A DNA stretch of 64,000 nucleotides from Chloroflexota bacterium (GCA_013112685.1 JABFGC010000002.1:1994902-2058901), one strand, 5' to 3'; shown: positions 43,301-54,400, counted from the stretch's first letter. Notes: generated by a model not told the origin, from the letters alone. Made by a program: numbers and translations.

Positions 43301-46300
43301 TACTAGTAGTTCCACGCCGGTCTTTGCCTGGCCTCATGTGGAGGGTGTTAGCAGTTGGAACGAAGACCGAACCACATTGACGTTCAATCCCGCTTCGATT
43401 TTGGACAGCAAAAAGACCTACACCTTCTTTTTGGACCCTGCGCTTCAATTTGCAGATGGAGGTTTTTTGGAAAATCCGGCCACATGGAGAATCCATGTGC
43501 AAAGCGGACCCCGGATCATTGGCATGACCCCAGCCGCCGGGGCAATTAGCAATCTATTCAAAACCATCGAGATTCGCTTCGACCGGGACATGGTCAGCGA
43601 CGATGCAAAACCGGCGTTGACCATCGAGCCGCCACTGCCCTTCGATACCCGCTGGAAGAGCAAGCGCGTTCTCCAAATCAATTTACATCAGCCATTTCCT
43701 CCCGAACAGCGATACACCCTAATTCTCAAAAGCGGCGAACTATTTGCCGAGGATGATTCCTATCTGGCGGAGGACTACAGTTGGTTCTATTGGCAGGAGC
43801 CCTTTGATATGACCGCCGAAGGCGGGGAAAAATCCGTATTGATCAGTTTCAACTATTCATTGGATGGGGAAAAGACCGGCTTGCCTTTTGTCATCTCTCC
43901 CCCATTGAGCGGAGAGTGGACCTGGCTGGCGCCTCAAAAACTGCTGTTTGAGTCCAATGAGATAATCTCCTCCGCCATCGAATATGAACTTACCGCAACC
44001 ACCCCCCTCGTAAGTTTGGATGGCCATGAAATAGCGCAGATTCCCACCGTGAAATTTTCGGGGAAGATGCCCATCCGGCTGGTCACAGCAGGAATTAAAA
44101 AAAGTTCGTACAGCGATGAACTGTTTGCAGAACCTGACCTCGATGCCATCCGCCTCCAGTTCGATGTGCAAGTTGATCATGCCTCCGCGGAAGCGGCTTT
44201 TTCCATCACGCCCGCAATTCCTGGCTCATTTCAGTGGGAGAAAATCGAGAACACTTCAAAAGAGGTTTTGGTTTACGTTTTCCACGAGTTACTGGACCGC
44301 TCCACCACTTATACCGTGAAAGTGGACTCCAGCCTGCTCACCCCTACAGGAGGGCGGGTCATGGTTGAGCCATTCCAGTTGGAGTTCAATTCGTCCTATT
44401 GGGGGTATATCGTTCCTTCGTTTGGCGAAGCGGGTGAGAACATCCAGGTGGTGGACGCGAACGGTCCCAGGCGAATCCAGATTTCAGGCAACGACCCGGA
44501 TATTAGTTTTACCGCCTATAGTTTTGACCTGAGCGAGTATGCGGCGTTATACGCGGAGCATTATCGGTTTCGCACTGGAAGTGTGCGCTCCATACCCATT
44601 CCCGCGAACTTGCAACCGACACTTACCTGGAAGCAGACCGTAAACCGTGAAATAAAGGATAGCAGCATTACCGAAACCATCCTTCCTCCTGAGTTGCTGC
44701 CCGGCTTGTACGTGGTCAACCTCAAAGTAAAGAATCGCCTGTACGACCAATTGTTCGTAGTCATCTCTGAAAATACCCTGGTGGTCAAAAACGACGGGGA
44801 CGATCTCTTTGTCTGGTTGACGAACATCAACGGCAGGGTTGTGGCGGATGCCGAGGTGCGCGTGTACAACTCGAAGGGAGAAAAAATCCGCGAGGGGCGC
44901 ACCAATGAAAATGGACAGTATCAGGTCTCCGTCCCGCCGGATGCGGAGCCGATGCTCGTTTCGGCTTTCGTGAAGGCGCCCGGTCAGCCCAACGATGTCA
45001 TCATCACCGGTTTTGGATCATGGAAATCGCAAATTTATTATGACTACTACGAACAGTGGGATGAACGGCAGCTGCCCGAAGGAAAACTCTACCTTGCCTA
45101 TACCTATACGGAGCGCCCACTCTACCGCCCGGGACAGACGGTGAACTTCAAAGTCATCCTTCGCAAGGATGACGATGTGAAATACAGCCTGCTGGAAACA
45201 GGCACGCCGGTTGAAGTGCGGGTCAAAGATGCGCGCGGGAATGTTATCGCAACTTACGAAATGGCGACCAATGAATTTGGCACGCTTCATGGCTCGGTGG
45301 ATATTTCCGAAGGCGCCATGCTGGGTGATTACAAAATCGAGGCGGAGGTGGAAGGCGTTATTTTTGAAGAGAATTTCAAAGTGGAGGATTACCGAAAGCC
45401 GGATTATCAAATCAGCGTCACATCCCTGCAACCGGAAAAACAAGATCGGTTTGTGCAAGGGGAGGAGGTTCGCCTCCAGATTCATGCCGCCTACTACTTT
45501 GGTGAACCGCTGGCAAACGCCAAACTGGACGTGGATGTCATGGAGGCATATGGACCTCTTGCAATATCCCTGCCAAGACCATTGAAGACCGACGAGGACG
45601 GCAATGCAATCCTGTCCTTCAAAGCACCTTTTAACTTGAATAGATACGAGTCTTCATACTGGTGGAGAAGGCAGAATCCGCAGACGATTCAATTGACTGT
45701 GAGCATAGATGATGGGAGCAACCAGTCGGTGGCGGCCGTCTATCGCTTCCTTGTGCACCCGGCAGCGGAGATACTCAGCCTGGATACCAATGGCTATTTC
45801 TTCAAGCCCAACCAGCCCTTTGACGTTACCATTCGGGTTGCAAACTTATTCGAGCAGCCTGTTGCGGGTCGGGATGTTTCCATGACCATTCATCCCTGGA
45901 ACAGGGAGAATTACGAATTCGGTTCTACAATTCAATCCTTCTCCCTGCAGACCGATTCGCAAGGGCAAGCCACCCAGGAGTTAGTTTTCCCATCCTCAGG
46001 TTACTATCAACTCTCGCTTCACGCCAGGGATGCTGATGGACACAAGATGGAGACCCGCCGTGTAGTGTATGTTTTCAAACCAAACGACAACTGGTTCACT
46101 ACAAGACAGGGAGATCAAATCCAGATTTTAGCGGAGAGGGATTCCTATAAGCCCTATGAAAAAGCCCGCTTTATGATCGAGTCCACCTTCAGCGGGCTCG
46201 CGCTGATCACATTCGAACGCGGAAGCGTCATTAATTCCAAGTTGATCGAATTGACCGCCCCGCTGACCGTCTTTGAAACGGATATCATTCCCGAACATGC

Positions 46301-48858
46301 CCCGAATGTTTACGTCACTGTCCACGCCTGGCAGCCTGCCGCAGAAGATGTATACCGCTACGGCTATTTGACAACATGGACGACCGGGGCAGACAGTTAT
46401 ATGCGTATTGACAAGACGCAAATCCGGGTGGATGCGAGCGCAAAAGAACTCGATATCAGCATCACCACAGATAAGCAGACATATCAACCCGGCGAGACCG
46501 TAACTGCGACCATTAACGTCAAAGACTCACAGGGAAACCCTGCGCTTGCAGAACTCTCGCTGGCAGTGGTGGATGAATCCATCTATGCGCTGGCGAGCGA
46601 GTTCGAGCCAGAAATTTTCGATGCGTTTTATGGTCCGCGCCAACACACAGTGGCAACTTCCGACTCGATGTCTCCGTATCGGATTATCATGGAAGGAGGC
46701 AGAGGCGGTGGCGGCAACGGAGACGTGCCCAAAACAAGGCAGGATTTTCTGGATACCTCTGCCTGGCTGCCAGTCATCCAAACCGATGAAAACGGGCAGG
46801 GCATTGTCACCTTCGAACTGCCGGATAACACCACCAGTTGGCGGTTGACAGTCAAAGCCGTGACGCTGAAACACCAGGTGGGGCAGGCAAAGACCAATAT
46901 CGAAACCAAAAAGGAAGTCTTTTTGCGACCGGTATTGCCGCGCGTTCTGACCCGCGGCGACCAGGCAATGTTGACATCCTTCATTCACAACTACAGCCCG
47001 GAGGAAAAGACCCTCACCCTTCAGTTTGTTGCGGATGGATTGAAAATCGAAGGCGGCGATGAAGAGCAAACTGTCACGCTTCAGCCTGGGGAAGTGATGC
47101 CGATCGGCTGGCGCATCGTGGTGGACCGGGCGACTCCCACCAAAATCAAATTCATCGCCAGGGATGAAAAAGGCGTGCTGGATGCCGTCGAAATGCCGAT
47201 ATTGATACAACCGGCGGCAGTTCGAGATATTCAGACTCAGTCCGGCGAGTTCACCGGAACTCTGGCGCTGGAAGTGGCGCTTCCCGCTGTGGATATGGAA
47301 ACCAGCGAAGTCACACTCTCGCTCCACCAAACCATGAGCGGGACGCTGTTGAACGGCTTGGAATATTTGATCGGCTTCCCCTACGGCTGTGTGGAGCAGA
47401 CCATGAGCCGCGCGCTTCCCAACGCAGTGATCCTGCGCGCCTCGGACCAACTCGGAATCGGCGGACCGAACCTGCAAAGGCGGCTGGAGCCTTACATCGA
47501 AGCGAGCATCAGCAAACTTTACAGCCTGCAGCATGGCGACGGCGGCTGGGGCTGGTGGCAATACGACGCCTCGGATGAATATCAAACCGCCTGGGTATTG
47601 TTCGGTCTGGGTATCATAAGTGATTCGGGGTACACCGTCGCGCCAAAGGTCCTGGATGATGCCGCCAGATGGCTGAACGACTCACTCGGGTACAGGGATA
47701 TGGATCCACGCACACGCGCTTACGCCCTGTACAGCCTGGCAGCGGCAGGACGGGGCAATCTGGAAGCAACCCAAAATCTGGTTTCCGAATCCATTCACGA
47801 ACTGGACCCGTTCAGCCAGGCGGCATTGGCTTCCGCGCTGCACAAAATGGGCGAAACGGAACAGGCGCGCGAGATTCTGGAATTGCTCGCCCGGAGCGCT
47901 ACAAAAACCAACGACGAAGTCTACTGGTCCCAGCCGGCATACGACGGTATCTACAACCGCAAGACCATGGCATCCACCAACCGCACGACGGCAATGGTGC
48001 TGTTGGCATACGCGGAAATTGATCCGCAGAATGAACTGGTCCCCGGCATGGTCGAATATCTTTCATCCCAACGCAAGGGAAGTTACGGCTGGGGTACCAC
48101 AAACGAAACCAGTTTTGCAATTCTTGCGTTGACCGAATATTTGGTTTCACAGGAAAACAGTTCAGGAGTTACCCCCTATCAAGTCAGCGTGAACGGCAGG
48201 GAGTTGTTTACCGGCACACTCATGCCGGGAGATACCAGCGTGACATTGGAGATTCCCATATCGGAACTTGAACACGGGGTCAATTCCATCCTCGTGGACA
48301 CTCAGGGAGACCGCCCGGTTTATTTCGACCTTTCCACAAAATACGACCTGATGCAGAAAGACGTGGAAGCCGCCGGGGCTGTCAAGGTCACGCGCCGCTA
48401 TCTTGACCCGAAGACGAGCAAACCACTTGAGTCACTTCAAACGGGACAGTTGGTGAAGGTGGAGTTAACCGTCAACTTTTCGGAACAAGCCTATTTTGTC
48501 GCCGTGGAGGATTACCTGCCTGGCGGACTCGAAGCGTTGAATGAAGGGCTGGGAATGTCCAATCGGTATTTTGAGAATGAATGGGATTACTTCTCCTATT
48601 TCTGGGAGGACTATGGATACAACTACAAGGAAATCCGCGGTGACCGTGTCGTATTTTTCATCACTGAACTCGAACAAGGCAGGCATACATTCACTTATTT
48701 TGCCCGCGCCACAACAACCGGTCAATTCACGGCGTTGCCGGCGCAAGCTTATGCCATGTACGACTTGAACACATGGGGGCGTTCGAATAGCGTCGAGATA
48801 ACCGTGAAGTAGCGGCGGTCGAGAATTGCAGCCAAAACCGTAGAATTCCCTTTTGAGA

Positions 48859-48894
48859 GCGCATCCTCCAAAACCATCAATTTGGAGGATGCGC
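48859..48894 (+). terminator. Hairpin after the macroglobulin gene
   Basis: GCGCATCCTCCAAA, eight-base loop, TTTGGAGGATGCGC: a perfect 14-base-pair stem 46 bases after the stop, followed by ATTTAA rather than a full T tract. Confidence 0.75.
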
Positions 48895-49036
48895 ATTTAA
48901 GCCCACATCTCGAAATATCGCGACCAACATTACATGATTGAAAACTGAAAACCAACGGCAGAACAACCTCGGATAAACCGCAGGGTTATAATACGCAACG
49001 TTAATTCCGACGACCGACAATTCGACGAGGAGAGAG

Positions 49037-49842
49037 ATGCTTAACAAGCTGTTATTCCACCGATTCCCCAGCCTGAAAAGCCTGCTGGTGCGCATCCAAT
49101 ACGACCGGTGACCGCCTTCGACCGGGATAAGAACGCCATCTTCATGAACTTTGGATACACCGCCCACCATCAGGGGCGCGAGCCGATCCCTCTCGAACCG
49201 GAGGATGAAATCCACCGCTACCCGATGCAGCTGTATCATCATGTGGCGAAACATATCAACTGGGAAAATGCAGATGCGTTGGAGGTCAGTTCCGGGCGCG
49301 GCGGCGGCGCGGCGTTCATCGTCCGGCATTTCAAGCCCAAATCCTACACCGGCGTGGATTTCTCTCCGCGCGCCGTCGAATTCTGCCGCGAGCACTACAG
49401 CCATCTGGCAGCGCTCAAATTCCGGCACGGCAACGCCGAAGCGCTCTCCTTCCCCGACAATTCGTTCGACGTGGTGGTGAACGTCGAAGCATCGTTGTAT
49501 TATCCGAACATCGCCAAATTCTTCGAGCATGTCCGGCGTGTGCTCAAACCCAACGGTTATTTCCTCTACACCGACCTGCGCTACGAGGAAAAGATCGCCG
49601 CCTGGCATGCGCAGATCAAAGCGCTGGGGTTGAAGGTCGTCCATGAAGAAGACATTACCGACAACGTGTTGAAGGCGATGGAACTCGACCGCGAGCGGCG
49701 TGTGGCGCTGGTGAATACGTATGTGCCGCGCATCCTGCGCAAGCCGTTCTATCACTTCGCCGGTCTCAAGCCCGAAACGCCGGACGCCCCTCCCCATCTC
49801 GATAACCGCCGTTACTGGTTCTTCATCCTGCAAAAGGCATAA
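49037..49842 (+). CDS. SAM-dependent methyltransferase, possible frameshift near the start
   Basis: A class I methyltransferase: ALEVSSGRGGGAAFIVRHFK (SAM motif I), YTGVDFSPRAVEFCREHY, ALSFPDNSFDVVVNVEASLY (motif II) and VLKPNGYFLYTDL. The C-terminal part (FYHFAGLKPETPDAPPHLDN) is like small-molecule or lipid-headgroup methyltransferases of the phthiotriolone type. The ATG at 49037 with GAGGAGAG upstream gives MLNKLLFHRFPSLKSLLVRI, then a stop at 49109; coding continues in the next frame from a GTG at 49108. One missing base near 49107 would join them (268 residues); otherwise translation starts at the GTG. Confidence 0.78.
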
Positions 49843-49898
49843 GTTAAAAGATGCGCCGCACGGCGCATCTTTTTGTTATCATCGGCGCAGAGGTTAGC

Positions 49899-51173
49899 AT
49901 GAAAATTTTAACGGTTGACATAGGCACAGGCACGCAGGATATTTTTCTCTACGATTCGAATCTCGACATCGAGAACGGATTCAAACTCGTCCTGCCTTCG
50001 CCTACCATGATGGTTCATCGCCGTCTCAAGCAGTCGCTTCACCTTCGGACCCCGATGCTGTTCACCGGATACCAGATGGGAGGCGGACCCTCAGCCTGGG
50101 CAATCGAAGAATACGCGCGCGCCGGGATTCCCGTGTACATGACGCCTTCCGCCGCGACGACGATCAATGACGAATTGGACAAGGTGGAGGCGCTGGGGAT
50201 AAAGATTGTGTCGGAGGATGAGGTCGAAGGTCTCAAGCCGAAGGTCGAACGTTTGGAGTTGAAGGATTTCGACTTTCCGCTGATCTCAAAAACATTTTAC
50301 GATTACGGCGTTTCATTAAAAGAGTTGGAGGCAATCGCCGTCGCAGTCTTCGATCACGGGAACGCGCCTGCGGGGGTTTCGGACCGGCAGTTTCGGTTTG
50401 ACTATCTCGATGAACGGATTCGCGCAAAAAACTCGCTTGCCGCTTTCGCCTATCTCTCAACGGACATTCCCATGATCATGACGCGCCTGCAATCCGTGGC
50501 GGACTCGGCGGGAGAATTGCCCTGTCCACTCGTGGTGATGGATACGGCTCCCGCAGCGGTGCTGGGCGCGACGTTCGATGCCAAACTCAACTTCAGCGTC
50601 AACGACACCAATAGCATTGGTAGACCCAATAAAACCAATTTGCCTACACGCAGATCAACAATTATATGCAACGTTGGGAATTTCCATACGCTGGCATTTC
50701 GGCTTGGAGAAAAGGGAATCGAGGGAGTCTTCGAGCATCACACCGGCGAGATTGATTTACCGAAACTCGAATCCCTTTTGCGAAGATTGGCCGACGCCTC
50801 CCTCAAACACGAGGATATCTTCAACGACATGGGGCACGGCGCGTTGATGTACACCGATGAAGTGTTTGAATTTGGGAAGGATGAATTCGATGTGGTGGTG
50901 ACGGGACCGAGGCGTTCGATGTTTCGGACGATGGACGATGGACGACAGACCATGGACGGTGGACGACAGACGATTGACCATCGTCTATCGCCCATTGTCA
51001 ACGGTCGGCTCCGCCCCTATTTTGCTACGCCATTTGGCGACATGATGATCGCGGGCTGTTTTGGTCTGCTGGCGGCGACGGCGGAGGTATTGCCCGATTT
51101 GGCGGAACCAATTCTCGGGTCGTTGCGAAGCGGGCGCGGACGCGGCGTCGCGCCGTGGGATAATCCAGCGTAG
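49899..51173 (+). CDS. DUF1786 family protein (actin-like ATPase fold) with in-frame repeat insertions
   Basis: A 424-residue protein starting MKILTVDIGTGTQDIFLYDS, the phosphate-1 loop of sugar-kinase/actin-like folds, with ENGFKLVLPSPT, GYQMGGGPSAWAIEEYAR, VVMDTAPAAVLGATFD, CNVGNFHTLAFRLGEKGIEG and FEHHTGEIDLPKLE, all typical of DUF1786. Function is unknown; a role in activating a partner enzyme is possible. Residues near 350-378 (RTMDDGRQTMDGGRQTIDHR) come from a TGGACGATGG repeat, and NDTNSIGRPNKTNLPTRRS before CNVGN may be another insertion. The ATG at 49899 has AGAGG upstream. Confidence 0.85.
   Translation: MKILTVDIGTGTQDIFLYDSNLDIENGFKLVLPSPTMMVHRRLKQSLHLRTPMLFTGYQMGGGPSAWAIEEYARAGIPVYMTPSAATTINDELDKVEALGIKIVSEDEVEGLKPKVERLELKDFDFPLISKTFYDYGVSLKELEAIAVAVFDHGNAPAGVSDRQFRFDYLDERIRAKNSLAAFAYLSTDIPMIMTRLQSVADSAGELPCPLVVMDTAPAAVLGATFDAKLNFSVNDTNSIGRPNKTNLPTRRSTIICNVGNFHTLAFRLGEKGIEGVFEHHTGEIDLPKLESLLRRLADASLKHEDIFNDMGHGALMYTDEVFEFGKDEFDVVVTGPRRSMFRTMDDGRQTMDGGRQTIDHRLSPIVNGRLRPYFATPFGDMMIAGCFGLLAATAEVLPDLAEPILGSLRSGRGRGVAPWDNPA
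50925..51008. repeat. Palindromic repeat inserted in frame in the DUF1786 gene
   Basis: GGACGATGGACGATGGACGA, CAGACCATGGACGG, TGGACGACAGACGATTGACC, ATCGTCTATCGCCC and TTGTCAACGGTC. Same element as in recJ, extended on the left by extra GGACGA copies. Confidence 0.8.
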
Positions 51174-51184
51174 AGGAGTCGAAC

Positions 51185-51715
51185 ATGAATCAACATCTGC
51201 ATCTGATCACATTGGGCGTGATGGATTTCGAGAGATCGAAAAGATTCTATGCCGAAACTCTCGGCTGGAAGCCTGCCAGCGCGAGCGGCGATGACGTGGC
51301 TTTCTTTCAAGCGGGTGGAGTCGTGCTTGCCCTTTATCCGCGTGAGAAACTGGCGGAAGATGCAGTCATTGCTCCTGATGGGGACGGCTTTTCAGGCTTT
51401 ACTCTGGCATACAACGCGCAAAGCGAAGCGGAAGTGGATACGGTCATCGCTGACTTGAAATCAAAAGGCGTGAAGATCATAAAGGAACCGCAGAAGGTAT
51501 TCTGGGGCGGATATAGTTCCTATTTCGCTGACCCCGACGACTACCGGTGGGAAGTGGCGTACAACCCGTTCTTCCGGTTCGATGAGAGTGGGAATTTAAA
51601 AATTGGAATAGAATCCACATGTCATTCTCCCAAAGGGATATCGCTTCGGGATGGTGTGAGCGACCGGAGGGAGCAAAGAATTTCATCAACAAATGGAAAC
51701 TGCTTTGTAGCCTGA
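51185..51715 (+). CDS. VOC (glyoxalase) superfamily protein with a repeat-encoded C-terminus
   Basis: A 176-residue protein. Residues 1-130 form paired beta-alpha-beta-beta-beta units of the vicinal-oxygen-chelate fold (LHLITLGVMDFERSKRFYAE, TLGWKPAS, WGGYSSYFADPDDYRWEVAY). The usual end is NPFFRFDESGNLKI; the next 33 residues (GIESTCHSPKGISLRDG and so on) are encoded by an intergenic palindromic repeat at 51619-51750. Ligand and activity are unknown. It follows the DUF1786 gene by 11 bases (GGAGTCGAAC before ATG) and probably shares its mRNA. Confidence 0.85.
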   Translation: MNQHLHLITLGVMDFERSKRFYAETLGWKPASASGDDVAFFQAGGVVLALYPREKLAEDAVIAPDGDGFSGFTLAYNAQSEAEVDTVIADLKSKGVKIIKEPQKVFWGGYSSYFADPDDYRWEVAYNPFFRFDESGNLKIGIESTCHSPKGISLRDGVSDRREQRISSTNGNCFVA

Positions 51716-51750
51716 GATTCTTCGTCGCCGCTGCGCGGCTCAGAGTGACA
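51619..51750. repeat. GTCATTCT-type palindromic repeat
   Basis: TGTCATTCTCCCAAAGGGAT with TCGCTTCGGGATGG at one end and GAGATTCTTCGTCGCC with CTCAGAGTGACAT at the other. The first half provides the C-terminal codons of the VOC gene; the second lies in the gap before glmS. Confidence 0.65.
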
Positions 51751-51843
51751 TTTTTCTGAACGCATGGAGGAAGGTACTTCTTACGGAGTGAGTAACGTCC
51801 TCTCGATTGGGGTATGCGGTGGAATATAATCCAAATCAAAACC

Positions 51844-51917
51844 GTAGGGGCGACGTCCCGTCGCTCAAGGGTGAGGTAACCCGCCGAATTTGGGCGAGAT
51901 GACCTCGCCCCTACATA
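51844..51917. repeat. GTAGGGGCGA palindrome
   Basis: GTAGGGGCGACGTCCCGTCG and GGGCGAGATGACCTCGCCCC with TAC are inverted copies separated by about 30 bases. It occupies the gap just upstream of glmS. Confidence 0.7.
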
Positions 51918-51936
51918 TCCAGGAGAACATATATAC

Positions 51937-53723
51937 ATGTGCGGTATTTTCGGGTACGTTACAAATAAAGAAGAAGATTTGGGTCCCATCCTCATTGAAG
52001 CGGCAAAAAGATTGACGTATCGCGGCTATGATTCGGTCGGCGCGGCGGCAATCAACAATGGAGCGATTGATTTACGGAAAGATGTCGGGAAAGTGGAAGA
52101 GGTAAGCGCAAAATACAACTTTGCGGAATTACGCGGTCAGCGCGGAATTACACAATTACGATGGGCAACGTTTGGAGAACCGTCACAAGTCAATGCACAA
52201 CCACATCTTGATTCGGACGGCGACATGGTCGGCGCGCACAACGGGAACGTGGTGAACAACGTCGAGTTGCGCGAGCAGTTTATCGCCGAGGGCATGACCG
52301 TCCGCTCGCAGAATGATGGTGAGACGTGTGTCCACGCGGTGGAACGATATATCAATCGCGGATACGAGTTCATCGACGCGATCCGTTTGGCGTATGGCGA
52401 TCTCGAGGGTGATTATGCCTTTGTCATCGGGCGCGCCAACGACGATAAACTTTATGCGTTCAAAAAAGGCTCGGGCATGGTGGTGGGACTCGGCGAAGGC
52501 TTCACCTGTGTTTCGTCCGACCTGCCTTCGATCCTGCCGCTGACGCGCGAAGTCATCCGCCCGCAGGATGGAGAGATCGTCACGTTGTGGGCAGACAAGG
52601 TCGAGGTTCGCTCGGTCAAGGATGGGAAAAAGATCGAGCGAAAACCGGAGACAGTCACGGAGTCGATGGATGCGGTGCAGAAGGGCGGGTATCCGCATTT
52701 TATGTTGAAGGAGATCCACGAGCAGGCGCAGGTCGCCCGGGAACTAGCCCACGTGCTTCAAGGAAACCGCGAAGTGGATGCATTGGTCGAGAAGATGAAG
52801 AACGCGCGTCATCTGTATTTCATCGGATGCGGCACGAGTTATCACGCCGCCTCGGTGGGTGCGGTCTATTTTGCGCAACTGGCGGGGCGCGCCGCCATTC
52901 CTGTGCTGGCGCCGCAGTTCATCGCGCAATACGCGCCGACGGTCAATCATGAAGACGTGGGAATTTTCGTCAGCCAATCAGGCGAGACCAAGGATGTGCT
53001 CAACGCGTTGGAAGCGGCAGAGGCGCGCAATATGGCGTGTTTCGGATTGGCGAACGTGGTCGGCTCGACGTTGACGAAGAGCGACTCGTTCTGCCTGCCC
53101 TTGTCTGCGGATACGAGATCAGCGTTCCCGCCACGAAGACCTTTACCAACCAGGTCGTGACGTTTTTGTATCTGGCTTACAAGATGGCTGGCAAAGATGT
53201 CCGTGAACTGGATGCGATTCCTGAACTGATGGAAAAAACCATCGAGATGGTCGAGCCGAAGATCAAAGAGATTGCCAAAGACATCAACAAGTGGAATGAC
53301 TTGTACTGCCTCGGCTACGGAGCGACCTACCCCATCGCGCTCGAAGGCGCGTTGAAGCTGAAAGAGATCACCTACGCCCACTGTGAGGGAATGCTCTCCA
53401 CCGAGTTCAAACATGGACCACTCTCCGCCGTGAGCAAGGGCTTCCCTATTATCTTTGTCGCAGGTCCGAATGATGTGCCGCTCATCATCAGCGGCATCAA
53501 CGAAGTGAAAGTGCGCGGCGCACGGACGATCGTCATCGCGGAAGAGGATACCCGCCTGCGCGCCAACGCAGACGACGTGATCGTGCTCCCCAAGTCCGAT
53601 CCACAGATTTCTGCTTTGCTGGGCGTATTGCCATTGCAGTTGTTGTCGTATCACATGAGCGTGATGAGAGGGTTTGACCCTGATTTCCCGAGGAACTTGT
53701 CCAAGACGTTGACGGTGGATTAG
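51937..53723 (+). CDS. glmS: GlmS, glutamine-fructose-6-phosphate aminotransferase, one frameshift
   Basis: Starts MCGIFGYV with the catalytic Cys2 of the glutamine amidotransferase half (GITQLRWATFGEPSQVNAQP, HNGNVVNN). The isomerase half has two SIS domains (IGCGTSYHAASVGAVYFAQL, VSQSGETKDVLNALEAAEAR). One G is missing near 53107-53110; coding resumes as YEISVPATKTFTNQVVTF and continues (YCLGYGATYPIALEGALKLK, CEGMLSTEFKHGPLSAV) to the conserved end RNLSKTLTVD. Joined length 595. GlmS makes glucosamine-6-phosphate for cell-wall precursors. The Shine-Dalgarno AGGAG is 11 bases before ATG. The last 39 bases are duplicated at 53802-53840. Confidence 0.95.
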
Positions 53724-53801
53724 TTTGCCCCTCCCCGTGCCCTCCCCAAATTCCAAGAACTCGGAATTTGGGGAGGGTGACCGAGGGTCGGGTGGGGCTG
53801 G
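53724..53801. repeat. Palindromic element at the glmS end
   Basis: TTTGCCCCTCCCCGTGCCCT, CCCCAAATTCCAAG, CTCGGAATTTGGGGAGGGTG and GGGTCGGGTGGGGCTGG. The same element sits inside rnpB (29104-29165). It lies exactly between the glmS stop and a duplicate of the glmS 3' end. Confidence 0.8.
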
Positions 53802-53840
53802 TTTCCCGAGGAATTTGTCGAAGACGCTGGCGGTGGATTG
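53802..53840 (+). pseudogene. Duplicated 3' end of glmS
   Basis: TTTCCCGAGGAATTTGTCGA plus AGACGCTGGCGGTGGATTG matches the last 39 bases of glmS (53685-53723) at 34 positions and encodes FPRNLSKTLAVD and a stop. The element at 53724-53801 lies between the two copies. Confidence 0.82.
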
Positions 53841-53859
53841 AGGCTGTGGAACTCAAGTC

Positions 53860-53892
53860 AAAGAGACGGTCACGTAACGTGACCGTCTCTTT
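53860..53892. terminator. Bidirectional terminator between glmS and the hemerythrin gene
   Basis: AAAGAGACGGTCACG, loop TAA, CGTGACCGTCTCTTT: a perfect 15-base-pair stem with A and T tracts on either side, serving both converging genes. Confidence 0.9.
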
Positions 53893-53896
53893 CTCT

Positions 53897-54400
53897 CTAC
53901 GCGTGCGCGTGCTTCGCTTCGTGCGCCGCGGCTTCCATGCGCTCGAACATCTCTTGCGCGGCTTCGGGCGTCAGGCGTTGGTCGAGGATGGGAAGATAGA
54001 CTTCCTCCTCTTTGGCAAAGTGGACTTTGACCAGGGCGTACACACCGAACAGCACGCGCCTCAGGGAGGTGGTTTGGGCGGGCGTCAACGGGTCGTTCAA
54101 GCCGTCCTTCAACGCGGCGAGTTCTGCGATGTAGCGACCGACTTCCACGTGATCGCGGCTCATGGTTTTGGTCGCATCGGGACTGCCGAGGACTTGCTGC
54201 ACGACGGGATACAGCGCGGCATCTTCGGCTTCGGCGTGCGGCTTGAGGTGGTTGGCGAGAAAATCGTACGCCTCCTCCACGCCGCGGCTGATTTCATCCA
54301 GCGGCGCGTTGCCGATCAGTTCCGCCGCCTGGCGGATGCGCTCCACGTGCGGGAACAATTCTTTGTGCTCGTCGCGCAGGGGTTGGGTCAATGCCTTCAT
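53897..54400 (-). CDS. Hemerythrin HHE-domain protein
   Basis: A 167-residue four-helix protein. The di-iron ligands appear in the HHE pattern: His in LRDEHKELFPHVERI, HLKPHAEAEDAALYPVVQ, SRDHVEVGRY and VKVHFAKEEEVYLPIL. Such proteins bind oxygen, nitric oxide or iron. The ATG at 54400 has GGAG 12 bases upstream; a longer frame from 54478 is rejected. A Crp/Fnr-type site upstream and an adjacent Crp/Fnr gene suggest control by oxygen or nitric oxide. Confidence 0.9.
   Translation of the reverse strand: MKALTQPLRDEHKELFPHVERIRQAAELIGNAPLDEISRGVEEAYDFLANHLKPHAEAEDAALYPVVQQVLGSPDATKTMSRDHVEVGRYIAELAALKDGLNDPLTPAQTTSLRRVLFGVYALVKVHFAKEEEVYLPILDQRLTPEAAQEMFERMEAAAHEAKHAHA

Larger units (their letters stand above)
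41872..48812 (+). pseudogene. Bacterial alpha-2-macroglobulin lipoprotein, split by an IS630 element
   Basis: The ATG at 41872 (GGGAG five bases upstream) opens a lipoprotein signal with lipobox VAAC; about 80 codons later the frame is cut by IS630 at a TA. Removing the IS and one TA gives an uninterrupted frame (SPMSPTSTSSSTPVF junction) into the 1,824-codon remainder ending at 48812. The protein has macroglobulin-type beta domains, an MG segment ERPLYRPGQTVNFKVILRKD, a Gly-rich candidate bait region (GGRGGGGNGDVPKTRQ) and the thioester motif GCVEQTM followed by helical and receptor-type domains. It would trap proteases at the cell surface. An internal ATG could yield the body without a signal peptide. 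Confidence 0.92.

Noticed and set aside
50925..51008. Possible short CRISPR array (GGACGACAGAC repeats)
   Set aside because: Repeat distance is only about 20 bases, the region is coding, and the same palindrome occurs in recJ.
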